A stretch of 64,000 nt of DNA from Austwickia chelonae. Its GTDB lineage: Bacteria; Actinomycetota; Actinomycetes; Actinomycetales; Dermatophilaceae. Made by a program: the position numbers and the translations under genes. The notes under the pieces were generated by a model. It was not told the origin of the DNA. It ran no database searches and was given only the letters and a program-made list of their open reading frames with translations. Every line of letters starts with the position of its first letter. Positions within the stretch are counted from its first letter, which is position 1. Positions 8,646 through 17,350 of this stretch are shown piece by piece. The DNA lies in assembly GCF_003391095.1 (NCBI RefSeq), contig NZ_CP031447.1, positions 2,356,001 through 2,420,000 on the forward strand, given 5' to 3'.

Positions 8646-9038
8646 ATGCTCAAAGGCTTCAAAGAATTCATCATGCGCGGCAATGTCGTCGATCTGGCGA
8701 TCGCCGTGGTCATCGGTGCGGCATTCCAGAAGGTCGTCGACACTTTCGTCTCGGCCATCGTGACCCCCATCCTGAACGCGATGCCCGGAGCAAAGGTCGA
8801 GGGGTGGGGCTTCCAGCTTCTCGCCGACAAGCCCAACACCTTGATCAATTTCTCCACGATCATCAACTCGGTGATCGTCTTCCTCATGACGGCGGCAGTG
8901 GTCTACTTCATCTTCGTCGTCCCGATGAACAAGCTCGCCGAGCGGCGGGCCCGCGGCAAGGAGCCGGAGCCCAAGGCCGTCTCCGAAGAGGTTCTTCTCC
9001 TGCAGGAGATCCGCGACGAGCTGCGCAAGCGCGCCTGA
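8646..9038 (+). CDS. mscL: Large-conductance mechanosensitive channel MscL
   Basis: A 130-residue osmotic-shock safety valve of the inner membrane. The N-terminus KGFKEFIMRGNVVDLAIAVV, with AFQKVVDTFVSAIVTPIL, is the MscL amphipathic helix plus TM1. TM2 is IINSVIVFLMTAAVVYFIFVV, and the tail EVLLLQEIRDELRK is the C-terminal cytoplasmic helix. Length is normal. A 22-bp perfect hairpin follows. Confidence 0.95.
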   Translation: MLKGFKEFIMRGNVVDLAIAVVIGAAFQKVVDTFVSAIVTPILNAMPGAKVEGWGFQLLADKPNTLINFSTIINSVIVFLMTAAVVYFIFVVPMNKLAERRARGKEPEPKAVSEEVLLLQEIRDELRKRA

Positions 9039-9076
9039 GTCTCATGAGTCGCCGCTGAACGCTGAACAGCGTCCAG

Positions 9077-9122
9077 CCTGCGTGGGGGCGGGCCACCACA
9101 TGGTGGCCCGCCCCCACGCAGG
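9077..9122. terminator. 22-bp perfect hairpin after mscL
   Basis: Arms 9077-9098 and 9101-9122 are perfectly complementary and very GC-rich (core GTGGGGGCGGGCC) around a 2-base centre. There is no T-run. It lies between convergent mscL and the small 9159-9386 gene and probably stops transcription from both sides. Confidence 0.75.
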
Positions 9123-9158
9123 TCCAGGGCATGTCATTCGTCGAAAAAAGGTCCTCGG

Positions 9159-9386
9159 TCATCCCCAATGGGGAGGTCGCTGCTCCAAGATCCACCGATC
9201 ACGCGCACTCAACGGCGCGCCGCCTTCGCCGGTTTTCGCACGGGCAGCGGCGATACCGCCCAGCGACGCAGAAGGCTCCGGGCGATCGTCCGATGTCGGA
9301 TCCTGTCGCGGCACCACCCCTGACACCTCGTCGGTACGCACCCGCCGACGCCCGACCCGTCTGATCTCGGGCCTGTGCTGCTCCAC
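9159..9386 (-). CDS. Small conserved-looking protein behind the helicase-like gene
   Basis: About 75 residues, charged, Arg/Pro-rich and without membrane segments. It starts with GTG at 9386 behind TAGGAGTGAGG, 14 bases after the stop of the large helicase-like gene; a GTG at 9398 is an alternative. The C-terminal LSARDRWILEQRPPHW resembles, from memory, short actinobacterial proteins that end in a PPHW-type motif and lie beside this helicase. Function unknown; the tight spacing argues it is co-expressed with its neighbour. Confidence 0.55.
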   Translation of the reverse strand: MEQHRPEIRRVGRRRVRTDEVSGVVPRQDPTSDDRPEPSASLGGIAAARAKTGEGGAPLSARDRWILEQRPPHWG

Positions 9387-9400
9387 CGATTCCCTCACTC

Positions 9401-12400
9401 CTATTCGCGGACGATCTCCACGATACGGGCCACATCGCGGGCCGGATCACGGAAGATGTCCGTGCTCCACACCCTCACGCACCGCCATCCCCGCAAGGCC
9501 AGCTGCTCAGGAATCAACCGTTCACGTTCACGCACCGTCGGCACCGCAGCAGTTCTGTCGCCGTCGGAGATGACCGCGACCGCCATGTTTCCAGGGCGAT
9601 GCGGGTCCTCGACCACGAGGTCCAAACGCATCCGCCCGAAGCCGAACCCCTCATGGACGGTCAGGCCTTCCGTGCGCAGCCTGGTGGCCAATTCAGTGAT
9701 CAGAGCATGCCGACCAGCCAGCTGAAGGCGTTCCTCCGCGGTGCGTTCGTCAGTTTTCTCCTCCGGCTCGTCCGCCGACTCCGCAGCCTGGTCCTTCACG
9801 TCCTCAGGCTTCTCCTGACCGGAGGGGGACGCGCCCGACGTCGACGCAGGCGCCGGTCCGATAGCCGCACATCCACCGGACGAACCGCCCTGTTCTGCAT
9901 AGGCCAGCAGTTCAGCCAGCCGCCGCTGCCCCGGCCCACCGTCGGCGACCCGCGCCATATCAGCCGGGGTCACCGCGGTGACGATGTCCAACCGGTGCCG
10001 GGCCATATTGACCACCGTGTCGACCACGCGGTCGCCGTCGTCACGGACGAGTCTTTCCGGAAGGTGCATCTGACCGTCGGCGCCAGGCACCAAACCACTG
10101 GCCAGCACCACCGTGTCCCTGCTGTGGCCTGCGGCGTCGTCGACCGTGGTGATCAACAGACGCTCGGGATGCTTCTCCACCAGGCAGGCCGCCGACGCCG
10201 CCTGCGCGTCCTGGGTGAAGGCATACCGGATGTCCCGGTCCAACGCCTGAGCCTGCTCCGGGGACAAGGCGACCACCGCGATGCTGTCGCCAGGTCGACG
10301 ACGGGCATGCTCCACGACCAGCTCGACGACCCGGCTGTTCTCCCGCCCTTCAGCTGCCTGGCCCTCGTCATCGGCCGACGACAGGACCACCCCGGTACGC
10401 AGCAGCCGCACCGGAACCGAACGTCCAGCATTGGGCCACACCTCAACGGGTTCGTCGCGGCGGGCATGAGCGAAGGACACCAGCTGGGCGTCCCGGTCAC
10501 CGTAGACCCGGTCGAGCCTCCGCGGAGGCAACAGCGTCGCCAACTCGGTCAGCACCGACGCGAGACCTTGCCCGTCCGCTTCTGGAAGATAGGTCTCCCC
10601 CGTCGCCAGGGTGTCGAACTGCATCGGCTCCAGACAACGCAGGTCGCCCACGGCGACCACATGAGCGGCCCGGGTCAACGCCGAAATCGCGTGGGAGAGC
10701 GGAAGCCGTCCGGCGTCGTCGATCAACACCACGTCGAAGGCCAGGTGAGTGGGTACGACGGAAGCCACCGTCAACGGACTCATCACCCAGATCGGCGCAG
10801 CTGCCGCAGCGACCTCACCGGTCTCTGCCAGCAGGGTACGGATCGGGCGTGGCTGTTCCTCGTCGACCGCAGCCCGCAGCACCGTCACCTGGTCAGGGCG
10901 GGTGGAGGCTTCCACCCGGGCGTGGGCTCTGGCCCGGTCCAGGACATGTGCGGCCCGGCCGGCCAGCAGAGCGCGATCGTTGTCGGCGAAATGCCTCGAC
11001 AGCGAACGCAGCCCGGCGCCGTCATGCTGACCGTACGCACTGTCCTCCCGGGCGATGTGGTCGAGCAGGGAAAGCCACCACACGAATTCGACCTCTGCCG
11101 CGACCCGATCCACCGGCACCTTGCGGCAGGCCAGATCGTCGAGAAGTTCACCCAAGCCCGCCGAGGTCAACCGGTCGAGCCGCTCGGCGGTCTTCGGCAG
11201 GACCCGCACCCGGTTGCCTTGCTCGGTGAGCCGGATCAACCGCTGGTGCACCTCGTCGAGAGGCTGGGTGAGCAGACCACCGCCCTGTCGGCTCCCCACC
11301 AGGGCCTGGTCGAGCCAATGCAGGTCGGCGACCAACGAATCCCACCGGGAACAGGCGTCGTCGTATCCCTCGGGGACGCACGGCTCTGCGTCACGCCCGG
11401 AGAGCGCCGACCACCGGTCGACCTGGTCCTGCGCGCGGATCATCCCCTCGTGGAGCGAATCGATCCGGGCGTGCGGCAGCACCAGCGAGCGGGCCGTTTT
11501 CTTCCCGACGCTGCGTGTCCACCAGCGAGCGTGGCCGTCGTTGTTCGGCGAGGTCGCTGCGATGAGCGGTTGCAGGGGCGTCGAGAAGATCTCGTGGCGG
11601 TAATCGCTGAGTGTCTCTCGGACATCAGCGATCAGTTCGAGAGCCACCCCCCAGTCCTCCACGGTGTGCGCCGGCGGTAGCCCCGCCGCGGACAAGGTCG
11701 CATTCAGCGCGTCCCGGTCTTCGGCAAGGCGTCGCTTCGCGAGCTGTCGGACGAGCACGAGCCCTCGCTCGTAATCACCAACTCCGGGGAAACGCACTCC
11801 CCACCAAGGATCGTCGGCACCCTTCGCCGTCCAGGCGCCCTCTGCGGCGACTTCGGCCGCCTCGGCGGCAAAACGCTCCATCGTCGGCCGGGTCAACTGG
11901 TGCAGAGGTGCTGGGGCGATCCTGATCCGGGAGGTCGGCGCATTCTCCCTCGCGGAGAGCACCGCGAGCGCGGTCTGGGCGTCGAAGACGCTGACATTCC
12001 AGGGTTGGCGGCGGGTGTGCAGGGAGTCGACGTGGGCGGCCAGCCGTCCTCGGGTGCGGGAGAGCGCCGCTTCGGGGGTGTCCGTGTCGGCGCGGGGGTT
12101 CTCGGTGGCGTCGGTGAAACGGAAACGGGTGGGCTGTCGTCCGTTCTCCGGGACCGACCGTAGGTCGTACGCCTCGTCGTGGGCGTCGATGCGTTCGACG
12201 ACGCGGCGGGCCAGGGTTCGGCGCAGCTCTTGGGGGTCGCGGGCGTCGAGCAGCAGTTCGGAGAGCCCTGCTTTGTCGAGGTACTTGGTGAAGTCGTCGA
12301 GTTGTCTGGCGCTTTCGCTGATGACCAGGACTCTTTGGTCGTTGCCGACGAGTGCGGCGGCGACATTCACCAGGGTTTGGGTGGCGCCGGAGCCGCGGGG

Positions 12401-13651
12401 GGCGTCGACGACGACGTGGTGTCCGCTGCGGGCGGCGTCGACGACTTCGGCTTGGCGGGGGTCGGCGTCCAGGACCAGCAGTTCTCGGCTCAGGTCTGGT
12501 TCGGCTGGTCGGCGTGCCCGGTCGGCGAGGCCGCTGGCGCCGTCGGAGCGGAGGGCTTCCCGTCCGCCGGGGTCCCCGGCGAGCGCGGCGACGACGTCGT
12601 TCGCGGAGGCCATCCCGGCGAAGGCTGCCAGGTCGGCGACCATCGCCATCTTGCCCAAGGCGAAGGTGGACAGGACCCGCCGGTCGTCGATGGTGAACCC
12701 GGGGACCTGCACGAGGAGCCGACGAAGTTCCCGGTACACCGGTAGAGGGTCGAATCGTCCGGTGGAGTGGGCCAGTTCGGCCAAGGCGTCTCCGTCGAGG
12801 CGTACGCCCTGTTCGGAGGACATGTAGTGCATGAGGACGGGGTTGATCTCGATCCGGGAGGACAGTTCGAGTTCGACGTCGGTCTCACCGGCGTCGACGG
12901 CGTGGAGACGGACCGAACGCAACATGATCGGTGCTTGCGGGCAGCGCAGGGTGCCGGGCAGTTCCCAGGTCGCCATCCCTACGCAGACGTAGGTGGAGGA
13001 GATGCCGTGTTCTTCCCACAGTTCCAACGATTTGGCCCGGATACGTCGCGCGGTGACCAGGACGTCACGGAAAGCTGCGGATTCGCGCACCAGGTGGGAC
13101 AGCCGCACCACGTTGCCGGCCATCAGCATGGACAGCCCGGTCGGGTGTGCCTTGGTGAGATCGAGCGCTCCGTCGATGCTGTCCCGGTACCACAGCAGGG
13201 CGTTGGGGCCGCCGGTCTCGGCGAGCTCTCCCCGCCACGTCCGTAGGGCCACGCCGACCCGTTCGCTACGGGAGGGGGCAGCACCTGGTTCCCAGCCGAC
13301 GTCGGCGACGGGCACCCGCCGGTCGCGGCGGCTCACCGGGCGGTCCTCGCCGACTGCTGCTTGCGCGCTTGCGGTGTCAGCGCCTTTAACCTCCATGTCC
13401 GATGTTCTCTGTCCTTGAGATGTCGTGTCGACGGGAGCGACCTGTCCGATCGGTCCGCCCTGTTCTGCGTGATCTTCTTCGATGTGTTCCGAACGGTCGA
13501 CGGCGACCTCGCCCGAGGTGTCGTCCTGCGGCGGTGCAGGCGGGTGCACGCGTCGGCGGGGTCCGGCGGTGCGTCCACCGGGGGCCGTCGACGTGCGACG
13601 GGCCGTGTCGCCACCGGTGCCGGCGGCAGGCCGCTTTGGGGTCGGATTCAC
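9401..13651 (-). CDS. Giant helicase/nuclease-like protein with altered catalytic motifs
   Basis: A 1,416-residue protein (GTG start). Residues 1-110 are disordered and charged; about 130-390 form an N-terminal domain. A superfamily-1 helicase-like core begins near 410 and its second half lies around 970-1280. The last roughly 110 residues resemble a Vsr/PD-(D/E)xK-type nuclease domain ending in RVWSTDIFRDP. The Walker A equivalent is DAPRGSGATQT (416-426), with Ala423 where the ATP-binding Lys should be. The Walker B equivalent is LIDDAGRLPLSHA and the next motif VGDLRCLEP. The nuclease-like domain keeps RLDLVV but has AVISDG where relatives have an acidic-x-acidic pattern. It may be a structural or nucleic-acid-binding derivative, not an active helicase. 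Confidence 0.7.
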   Translation of the reverse strand: MNPTPKRPAAGTGGDTARRTSTAPGGRTAGPRRRVHPPAPPQDDTSGEVAVDRSEHIEEDHAEQGGPIGQVAPVDTTSQGQRTSDMEVKGADTASAQAAVGEDRPVSRRDRRVPVADVGWEPGAAPSRSERVGVALRTWRGELAETGGPNALLWYRDSIDGALDLTKAHPTGLSMLMAGNVVRLSHLVRESAAFRDVLVTARRIRAKSLELWEEHGISSTYVCVGMATWELPGTLRCPQAPIMLRSVRLHAVDAGETDVELELSSRIEINPVLMHYMSSEQGVRLDGDALAELAHSTGRFDPLPVYRELRRLLVQVPGFTIDDRRVLSTFALGKMAMVADLAAFAGMASANDVVAALAGDPGGREALRSDGASGLADRARRPAEPDLSRELLVLDADPRQAEVVDAARSGHHVVVDAPRGSGATQTLVNVAAALVGNDQRVLVISESARQLDDFTKYLDKAGLSELLLDARDPQELRRTLARRVVERIDAHDEAYDLRSVPENGRQPTRFRFTDATENPRADTDTPEAALSRTRGRLAAHVDSLHTRRQPWNVSVFDAQTALAVLSARENAPTSRIRIAPAPLHQLTRPTMERFAAEAAEVAAEGAWTAKGADDPWWGVRFPGVGDYERGLVLVRQLAKRRLAEDRDALNATLSAAGLPPAHTVEDWGVALELIADVRETLSDYRHEIFSTPLQPLIAATSPNNDGHARWWTRSVGKKTARSLVLPHARIDSLHEGMIRAQDQVDRWSALSGRDAEPCVPEGYDDACSRWDSLVADLHWLDQALVGSRQGGGLLTQPLDEVHQRLIRLTEQGNRVRVLPKTAERLDRLTSAGLGELLDDLACRKVPVDRVAAEVEFVWWLSLLDHIAREDSAYGQHDGAGLRSLSRHFADNDRALLAGRAAHVLDRARAHARVEASTRPDQVTVLRAAVDEEQPRPIRTLLAETGEVAAAAAPIWVMSPLTVASVVPTHLAFDVVLIDDAGRLPLSHAISALTRAAHVVAVGDLRCLEPMQFDTLATGETYLPEADGQGLASVLTELATLLPPRRLDRVYGDRDAQLVSFAHARRDEPVEVWPNAGRSVPVRLLRTGVVLSSADDEGQAAEGRENSRVVELVVEHARRRPGDSIAVVALSPEQAQALDRDIRYAFTQDAQAASAACLVEKHPERLLITTVDDAAGHSRDTVVLASGLVPGADGQMHLPERLVRDDGDRVVDTVVNMARHRLDIVTAVTPADMARVADGGPGQRRLAELLAYAEQGGSSGGCAAIGPAPASTSGASPSGQEKPEDVKDQAAESADEPEEKTDERTAEERLQLAGRHALITELATRLRTEGLTVHEGFGFGRMRLDLVVEDPHRPGNMAVAVISDGDRTAAVPTVRERERLIPEQLALRGWRCVRVWSTDIFRDPARDVARIVEIVRE

Positions 13652-13885
13652 GCCCCCAGGCTACGTGTTCACCTGCAGTACCCCCGGCCTGGACACGCGC
13701 GCCCTGGTCGGCGTGTCCGCTTCCTCTCCCCTTGCACCCGGATGGTCCGGGAATGACACCGACCCGGCAGGTCAGATGCTTGTCGATATGTCCTTGCCCG
13801 CCGTGACGAACCGGGGTGGTAGGCGAGTGGGACACACAACCAAACGCATGAGAGACTATGCGAGTGCCTGCCCCTGGCAGGTCAC

Positions 13886-13958
13886 GCCCTCGTAGCTCAG
13901 GGGATAGAGCACCGCTCTCCTAAAGCGGGTGTCGGCAGTTCGAATCTGCCCGGGGGCA
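13886..13958 (+). tRNA. tRNA-Arg (anticodon CCT)
   Basis: Acceptor stem GCCCTCG/CGGGGGC (with a T-G pair), D arm TAGCTCAGGGGATAGAGCA, anticodon stem CCGCT/AGCGG around loop CTCCTAA (anticodon CCT), T arm GGCAGTTCGAATCTGCC and discriminator A. CCA is not encoded. This tRNA is a frequent integration target; the DNA just downstream carries mobile-element traces. Confidence 0.94.
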
Positions 13959-14199
13959 CAGAGTGAATCCAGTGGCCACACTGCATACGCAACCCGTTTT
14001 CCAGAGGCTCCGGAACCCGGTTGTGGCACATTTGTGGCACAACCTGAGCGTGCATGAGGGCGTCCAGGGAGCGGCCCGCCCTTGGTCGAGGCGAACACGA
14101 GATCTTCACCGCTCTATCCCGAGCAGGCGTCGGCCAAGTAGCCCATGAGCACCTCGAGACCGTGACCACCGGCAGCCTCGAAGATCATCGACGTCACCG
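13959..14199 (-). pseudogene. Possible tyrosine-integrase remnant / attachment region
   Basis: Directly 3' of tRNA-Arg, the minus strand around 14068-14098 reads VFASTKGGPL, close to the motif before the catalytic region of actinobacterial phage integrases. The following residues do not continue as an integrase and the frame upstream is stopped. Bases 14021-14041 contain two direct copies of TTGTGGCACA, and GGTTGTG/CACAACC (14019-14044) form an inverted pair, as in integrase arm or attachment sites. This is suggestive only; no intact integrase exists in the window. Confidence 0.28.
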
Positions 14200-15154
14200 G
14201 GAGCCTTTTCCATCCTGTGTGACGGTTGGGTCTCGTGTGGCGTGTGATCCGGGGAGATAACGAAGCTCCTGGTAGGAGCGGTGATTGTCAGTTCAGTCAC
14301 CCCTGCCAGGAGCCCCGTCATGCTTGTCTACCCCGTCGGTCTGGCCATGTCCACCACCACCCTGGATCTGCTCACCAACGCGCTGCACCGGCATCGGGCC
14401 GCGGCCAAAGTGATCTGGCGTCGGCTCTCAGCCCGCGATCAAGCCCTGCTGGTGCTGGCCTATCTGCATGACAATCCGACCTACACCGCCCTGGCAGCCG
14501 GGTTCAGAATCGGCGTTGCGACCGTCTTCTGGTACATCCGCGAGGCCTGCCAGGTATTGGCCGCGATAGCTCCCACCCTCGATCAGGCCCTGGTCGTGGC
14601 GCAAGCGAAGGCCTACCTCGTCCTGGACGACACCGTCATCCCCACCGACCGGGTCAGGATGACCAAGCACGGCACCGACCGCGAGTACTTCTCCGGTAAG
14701 GTCCACCACCACGGCATGAACGTCCAGGTCATCGCCGGCCCCCTCGGAGAACTGCTGTGGACCTCAGCAGCCCTACCCGGCGCCCGGCACGACATCACGG
14801 CCGCCCGGCAGCATCAACTCCCCGAGAAACTAGCGACCTTGACCACCGCCAGGAAAGCGGTCCTGACCGACCGTGGCTACCTCGGTATCGGCTCCGGGAT
14901 CCCCGTCCCGATCCGCGCCGTCCGCCGCAACCAGGCCACCGGCCACTTCGAACGACGCGACCTCGCGCGCAACAAGAAGGCCTACAACGCCGCCCACGGA
15001 CGGCTGCGCGCCTGCAGCGAACGCAGCAACACCCAACTCAAGTCTTGGCACGTGCTCCGACGCCTACGCTCCTCACCCGAACAGGCCACGCCCATCGTCA
15101 CCGCCGTCACCACCCTCATCACCACAGGTCAACCCGCCAGATGAAAAAGGCTCC
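14200..15154 (+). mobile_element. IS5-like insertion sequence
   Basis: A 955-bp element bounded by 15-bp inverted repeats: GGAGCCTTTTCCATC at 14200-14214, and its complement at 15140-15154 with one mismatch. It carries a single transposase gene in one frame. I see no clear target-site duplication, so the insertion may be old or the exact ends may be off by a few bases. Confidence 0.8.
14320..15144 (+). CDS. IS5-family transposase (DDE_Tnp_4 type)
   Basis: A 274-residue transposase. The N-terminus contains a helix-turn-helix (ALLVLAYLHDNPTYTALAAGFRIGVATVFWYI). The DDE domain has VLDDTVIP (first Asp), LPGARHDITAAR, LTDRGYLGIG (second Asp) and the C-terminal RACSERSNTQLKSW (Glu). The ATG at 14320 follows CAGGAGCCCCGTC; an upstream GTG at 14281 is in frame. 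No frameshift or internal stop is seen, so it may be functional. Confidence 0.85.
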   Translation: MLVYPVGLAMSTTTLDLLTNALHRHRAAAKVIWRRLSARDQALLVLAYLHDNPTYTALAAGFRIGVATVFWYIREACQVLAAIAPTLDQALVVAQAKAYLVLDDTVIPTDRVRMTKHGTDREYFSGKVHHHGMNVQVIAGPLGELLWTSAALPGARHDITAARQHQLPEKLATLTTARKAVLTDRGYLGIGSGIPVPIRAVRRNQATGHFERRDLARNKKAYNAAHGRLRACSERSNTQLKSWHVLRRLRSSPEQATPIVTAVTTLITTGQPAR

Positions 15155-15511
15155 TGCTTTCCACACCAATTCAGGAAGGTAGGGACGTCCCGAAGCGCAG
15201 ACTTGAGACCCCATGTTTAGAGGACTAATACTTAAGTTAACGTGAACAGGCCGGACAATTCATAAATTAGCGGTCAAGTACTGCTCATGAAAAAGCATGA
15301 GGGCAGATTCCGGGCTGAGCGTCCTTTCTCGCAGCCCCGGGAGTTATGCGACTCTGTGGGGTGCGCGGGTAGAACAGTCGTCAGCGCTGGGATCCGCTGA
15401 TGTTATTTTCCGGACGGCTTTGCCGGTTGATAGCCATCGCCCAGGCACAGCTTCCCCTCCCCGAATCGGTGGAGAAAGGCGAGCGCCAGGCACCCAGCTC
15501 TCCCCTCCGGC
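15155..15511. other. Gene-free, relatively AT-rich spacer after the IS element
   Basis: No gene is supported. Bases 15190-15290 are unusually AT-rich for this window (TTAAGTTAACGTGAA, TTCATAAATTAGC), consistent with transferred DNA or promoters near the insertion sequence. The rest resembles ordinary upstream DNA of the glycosylase gene. Confidence 0.4.
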
Positions 15512-16219
15512 ATGGCAGGGGTTGGTAGCGTGCGGGATGTGGACGGTGTCCCGTTGCGTTCTTTGTACGAGCTTCTTCGAGCTGCCACGGTGAAGGGCGA
15601 GTGGTGGCCGGCGGAGACGCGATTCGAGATCTTCGTGGGTGCTGTCCTGACGCAGAATGTGTCGTGGATCAATGTGGGTTATTCGCTCGCGAAGCTCCGT
15701 ACGGCAAGGCTGCTCGACGCAGAACCGCTGGCGAACGCCGACCCGACTGTCCTGCGAGAGCTCATCAGGCCGTCGGGTTATATGCGGGCCAAATCGCGAT
15801 GTCTCATCGACACTGCGAACTGGTATCTCGCCACCGATGATCTGACACACGGCTACTCGGACGAAGAGTTGCGTGCCAGTCTGCTCGAGGTCAAAGGCAT
15901 CGGCCCGGAGACGGCGGATGACATCCTGCTCTACGCCTACCGCAGGCCTGTCTTCATCTGGGACATCTACGCCCGCCGGCTCCTGGCCGCGGCCGGGCAC
16001 GAGGTCCCGTCGTCGTACGAGTCGACTCGTCGGCAGTTGGGACATCTCGTCACCGACGGCGGGTTCACCACGGAGCAGCTGGCCGAATTCCACGGGTTCA
16101 TCGTCGATGCCGGGAAGCAGGCACGGCGAGCCGGTGGCTGGGAGGCCTACCTGCGGACGCTTCGGTGCTCTACATCCCGGATCAGCTCAGAACAACCGGC
16201 CCGCCCGGTCAGCTCCTGA
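15512..16219 (+). CDS. HhH-GPD DNA glycosylase, MagIII-like
   Basis: A 235-residue member of the endonuclease III superfamily. The helix-hairpin-helix is EVKGIGPETADDILL (126-140) and the catalytic Asp is Asp151 (VFIWDIYARR). The Lys used by endonuclease III for strand cleavage is Glu133 here, and the C-terminal Fe-S cysteine cluster is absent. This matches the 3-methyladenine glycosylase III (MagIII) subgroup, which removes alkylated bases without lyase activity. The start is uncertain (ATG 15512 or GTG 15530). Its 3' end overlaps the convergent ogt gene by 33 bases. Confidence 0.75.
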   Translation: MAGVGSVRDVDGVPLRSLYELLRAATVKGEWWPAETRFEIFVGAVLTQNVSWINVGYSLAKLRTARLLDAEPLANADPTVLRELIRPSGYMRAKSRCLIDTANWYLATDDLTHGYSDEELRASLLEVKGIGPETADDILLYAYRRPVFIWDIYARRLLAAAGHEVPSSYESTRRQLGHLVTDGGFTTEQLAEFHGFIVDAGKQARRAGGWEAYLRTLRCSTSRISSEQPARPVSS

Positions 16220-16705
16220 CTCCTCCAGCCCCAGCAGGAAACGTTTTCGATCGAGCCCCCCGGCGAAACCGGTCAACGACCCGTCCGCACCGACCACTCG
16301 ATGACAGGGGACGACGATGCTCAAGGGATTACGCCCGACGGCCTGCCCCACTCGCTGCGCAAAGGCCTTATTGCCCAACTCCTCGGCCAACGCCCCATAG
16401 GTCGTCGTCGCCCCGTAAGGGATCTCCCGGAGCAGGGCCCACACCCGTTCGGAGAATTCGTTCCCGGCAGCAGCGGTCGGGATGTCGAAGACACGACGTT
16501 CTCCGCTCAGATATTCACGCAACTCCCGCGCAGTCCAGGCGATCACCTCGTCCGCTTCTTCGTCGGTCCGCTCACCGATCTCGGTGGCCGAAGGCGGATG
16601 GCGGTGGTCGGGAAAGTAGACCCCGACCAGATTCTCCGCGTCGGTGACGAGCAGGAGCTCGCCGAGAACGGTCGCGACATGAGCATGCCTGCGCGTCGTC
16701 GTCAT
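16187..16705 (-). CDS. ogt: Methylated-DNA--protein-cysteine methyltransferase
   Basis: A 172-residue suicide alkyltransferase that repairs O6-alkylguanine. It has VPCHRV with acceptor Cys134, the preceding YGALAEELGNKAFAQRVGQAVGRNPL recognition region, and GFAGGLDRKRFLL. The ATG at 16705 is six bases behind GAAAGGA; an ATG 7 codons upstream is less well placed. It is convergent with the MagIII-like glycosylase, so two alkylation-repair genes sit tail to tail. Confidence 0.93.
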   Translation of the reverse strand: MTTTRRHAHVATVLGELLLVTDAENLVGVYFPDHRHPPSATEIGERTDEEADEVIAWTARELREYLSGERRVFDIPTAAAGNEFSERVWALLREIPYGATTTYGALAEELGNKAFAQRVGQAVGRNPLSIVVPCHRVVGADGSLTGFAGGLDRKRFLLGLEESGADRAGRLF

Positions 16706-16861
16706 GAGATGTCCTTTCCCGATCATCCATTCTCACCGATCTGCGGACAGCCAGACCGGCAGCAGCGCGAACACCATTGTCACGCCATGTCGTTCCGCCT
16801 AATCTGACAAATACGGCATAACTCTCCATCTGCCGTGAACTTCTTCCGAGAGGGTCTACCC

Positions 16862-17269
16862 ATGGCGCAGCAGCTCAATCCGTATCTGACCTTCGACGGC
16901 AATTGCGCCGAGGCAATGGACTTCTACGCCCGCGCCCTGGGCGGCGACGTCCGGGTCATGACCTTCCGAGAATCCGGGATGGAGCTGGACGGCGTCATGC
17001 ATGCCGCGCTGGAAACCCCGGCAGGCTTCCATCTCTACGCCAGCGACACGGCCGAGGGCATGGGCCTGCCCTACCAGCCAGGTAACAACGTGCAGATCAG
17101 CATCTCCGGTCAGGACGGGGACGCCTTGCGCGGCTACTGGGCCGCACTCTCCGAAGGCGGCCGCACCCTGATGCCCTTGGAACGTCAGATGTGGGGCGAC
17201 GACTACGGTCTCCTGGCCGACCGGTTCGGCATCCTCTGGCATGTCAACATCTCCGGCGAACAAGGCTGA
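16862..17269 (+). CDS. VOC-family protein, PhnB/YxaL type
   Basis: A 135-residue protein of the vicinal-oxygen-chelate fold in the PhnB-like subgroup: NPYLTFDGNCAEAMDFYARALGG at the N-terminus and MWGDDYGLLADRFGILWHVN at the C-terminus. These proteins resemble glyoxalases, but their substrate is usually unknown. The ATG at 16862 follows GAGAGGG. It is a single-gene unit ending at a strong hairpin. Confidence 0.85.
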   Translation: MAQQLNPYLTFDGNCAEAMDFYARALGGDVRVMTFRESGMELDGVMHAALETPAGFHLYASDTAEGMGLPYQPGNNVQISISGQDGDALRGYWAALSEGGRTLMPLERQMWGDDYGLLADRFGILWHVNISGEQG

Positions 17270-17290
17270 GCAGCCCTCTCAGCAGACGCC

Positions 17291-17340
17291 TATCAACTGG
17301 TCCGGCCTCTTCGATGCGGCAGAGGCCGGACCAGTTGATA
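17291..17340. terminator. 20-bp perfect hairpin
   Basis: Arms 17291-17310 and 17321-17340 (TATCAACTGGTCCGGCCTCT and its exact complement) flank a 10-base loop. It separates the convergent VOC gene and HsdR-N-type nuclease gene and can serve both strands. Confidence 0.85.
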
Positions 17341-17350
17341 CTGCCAGCGA

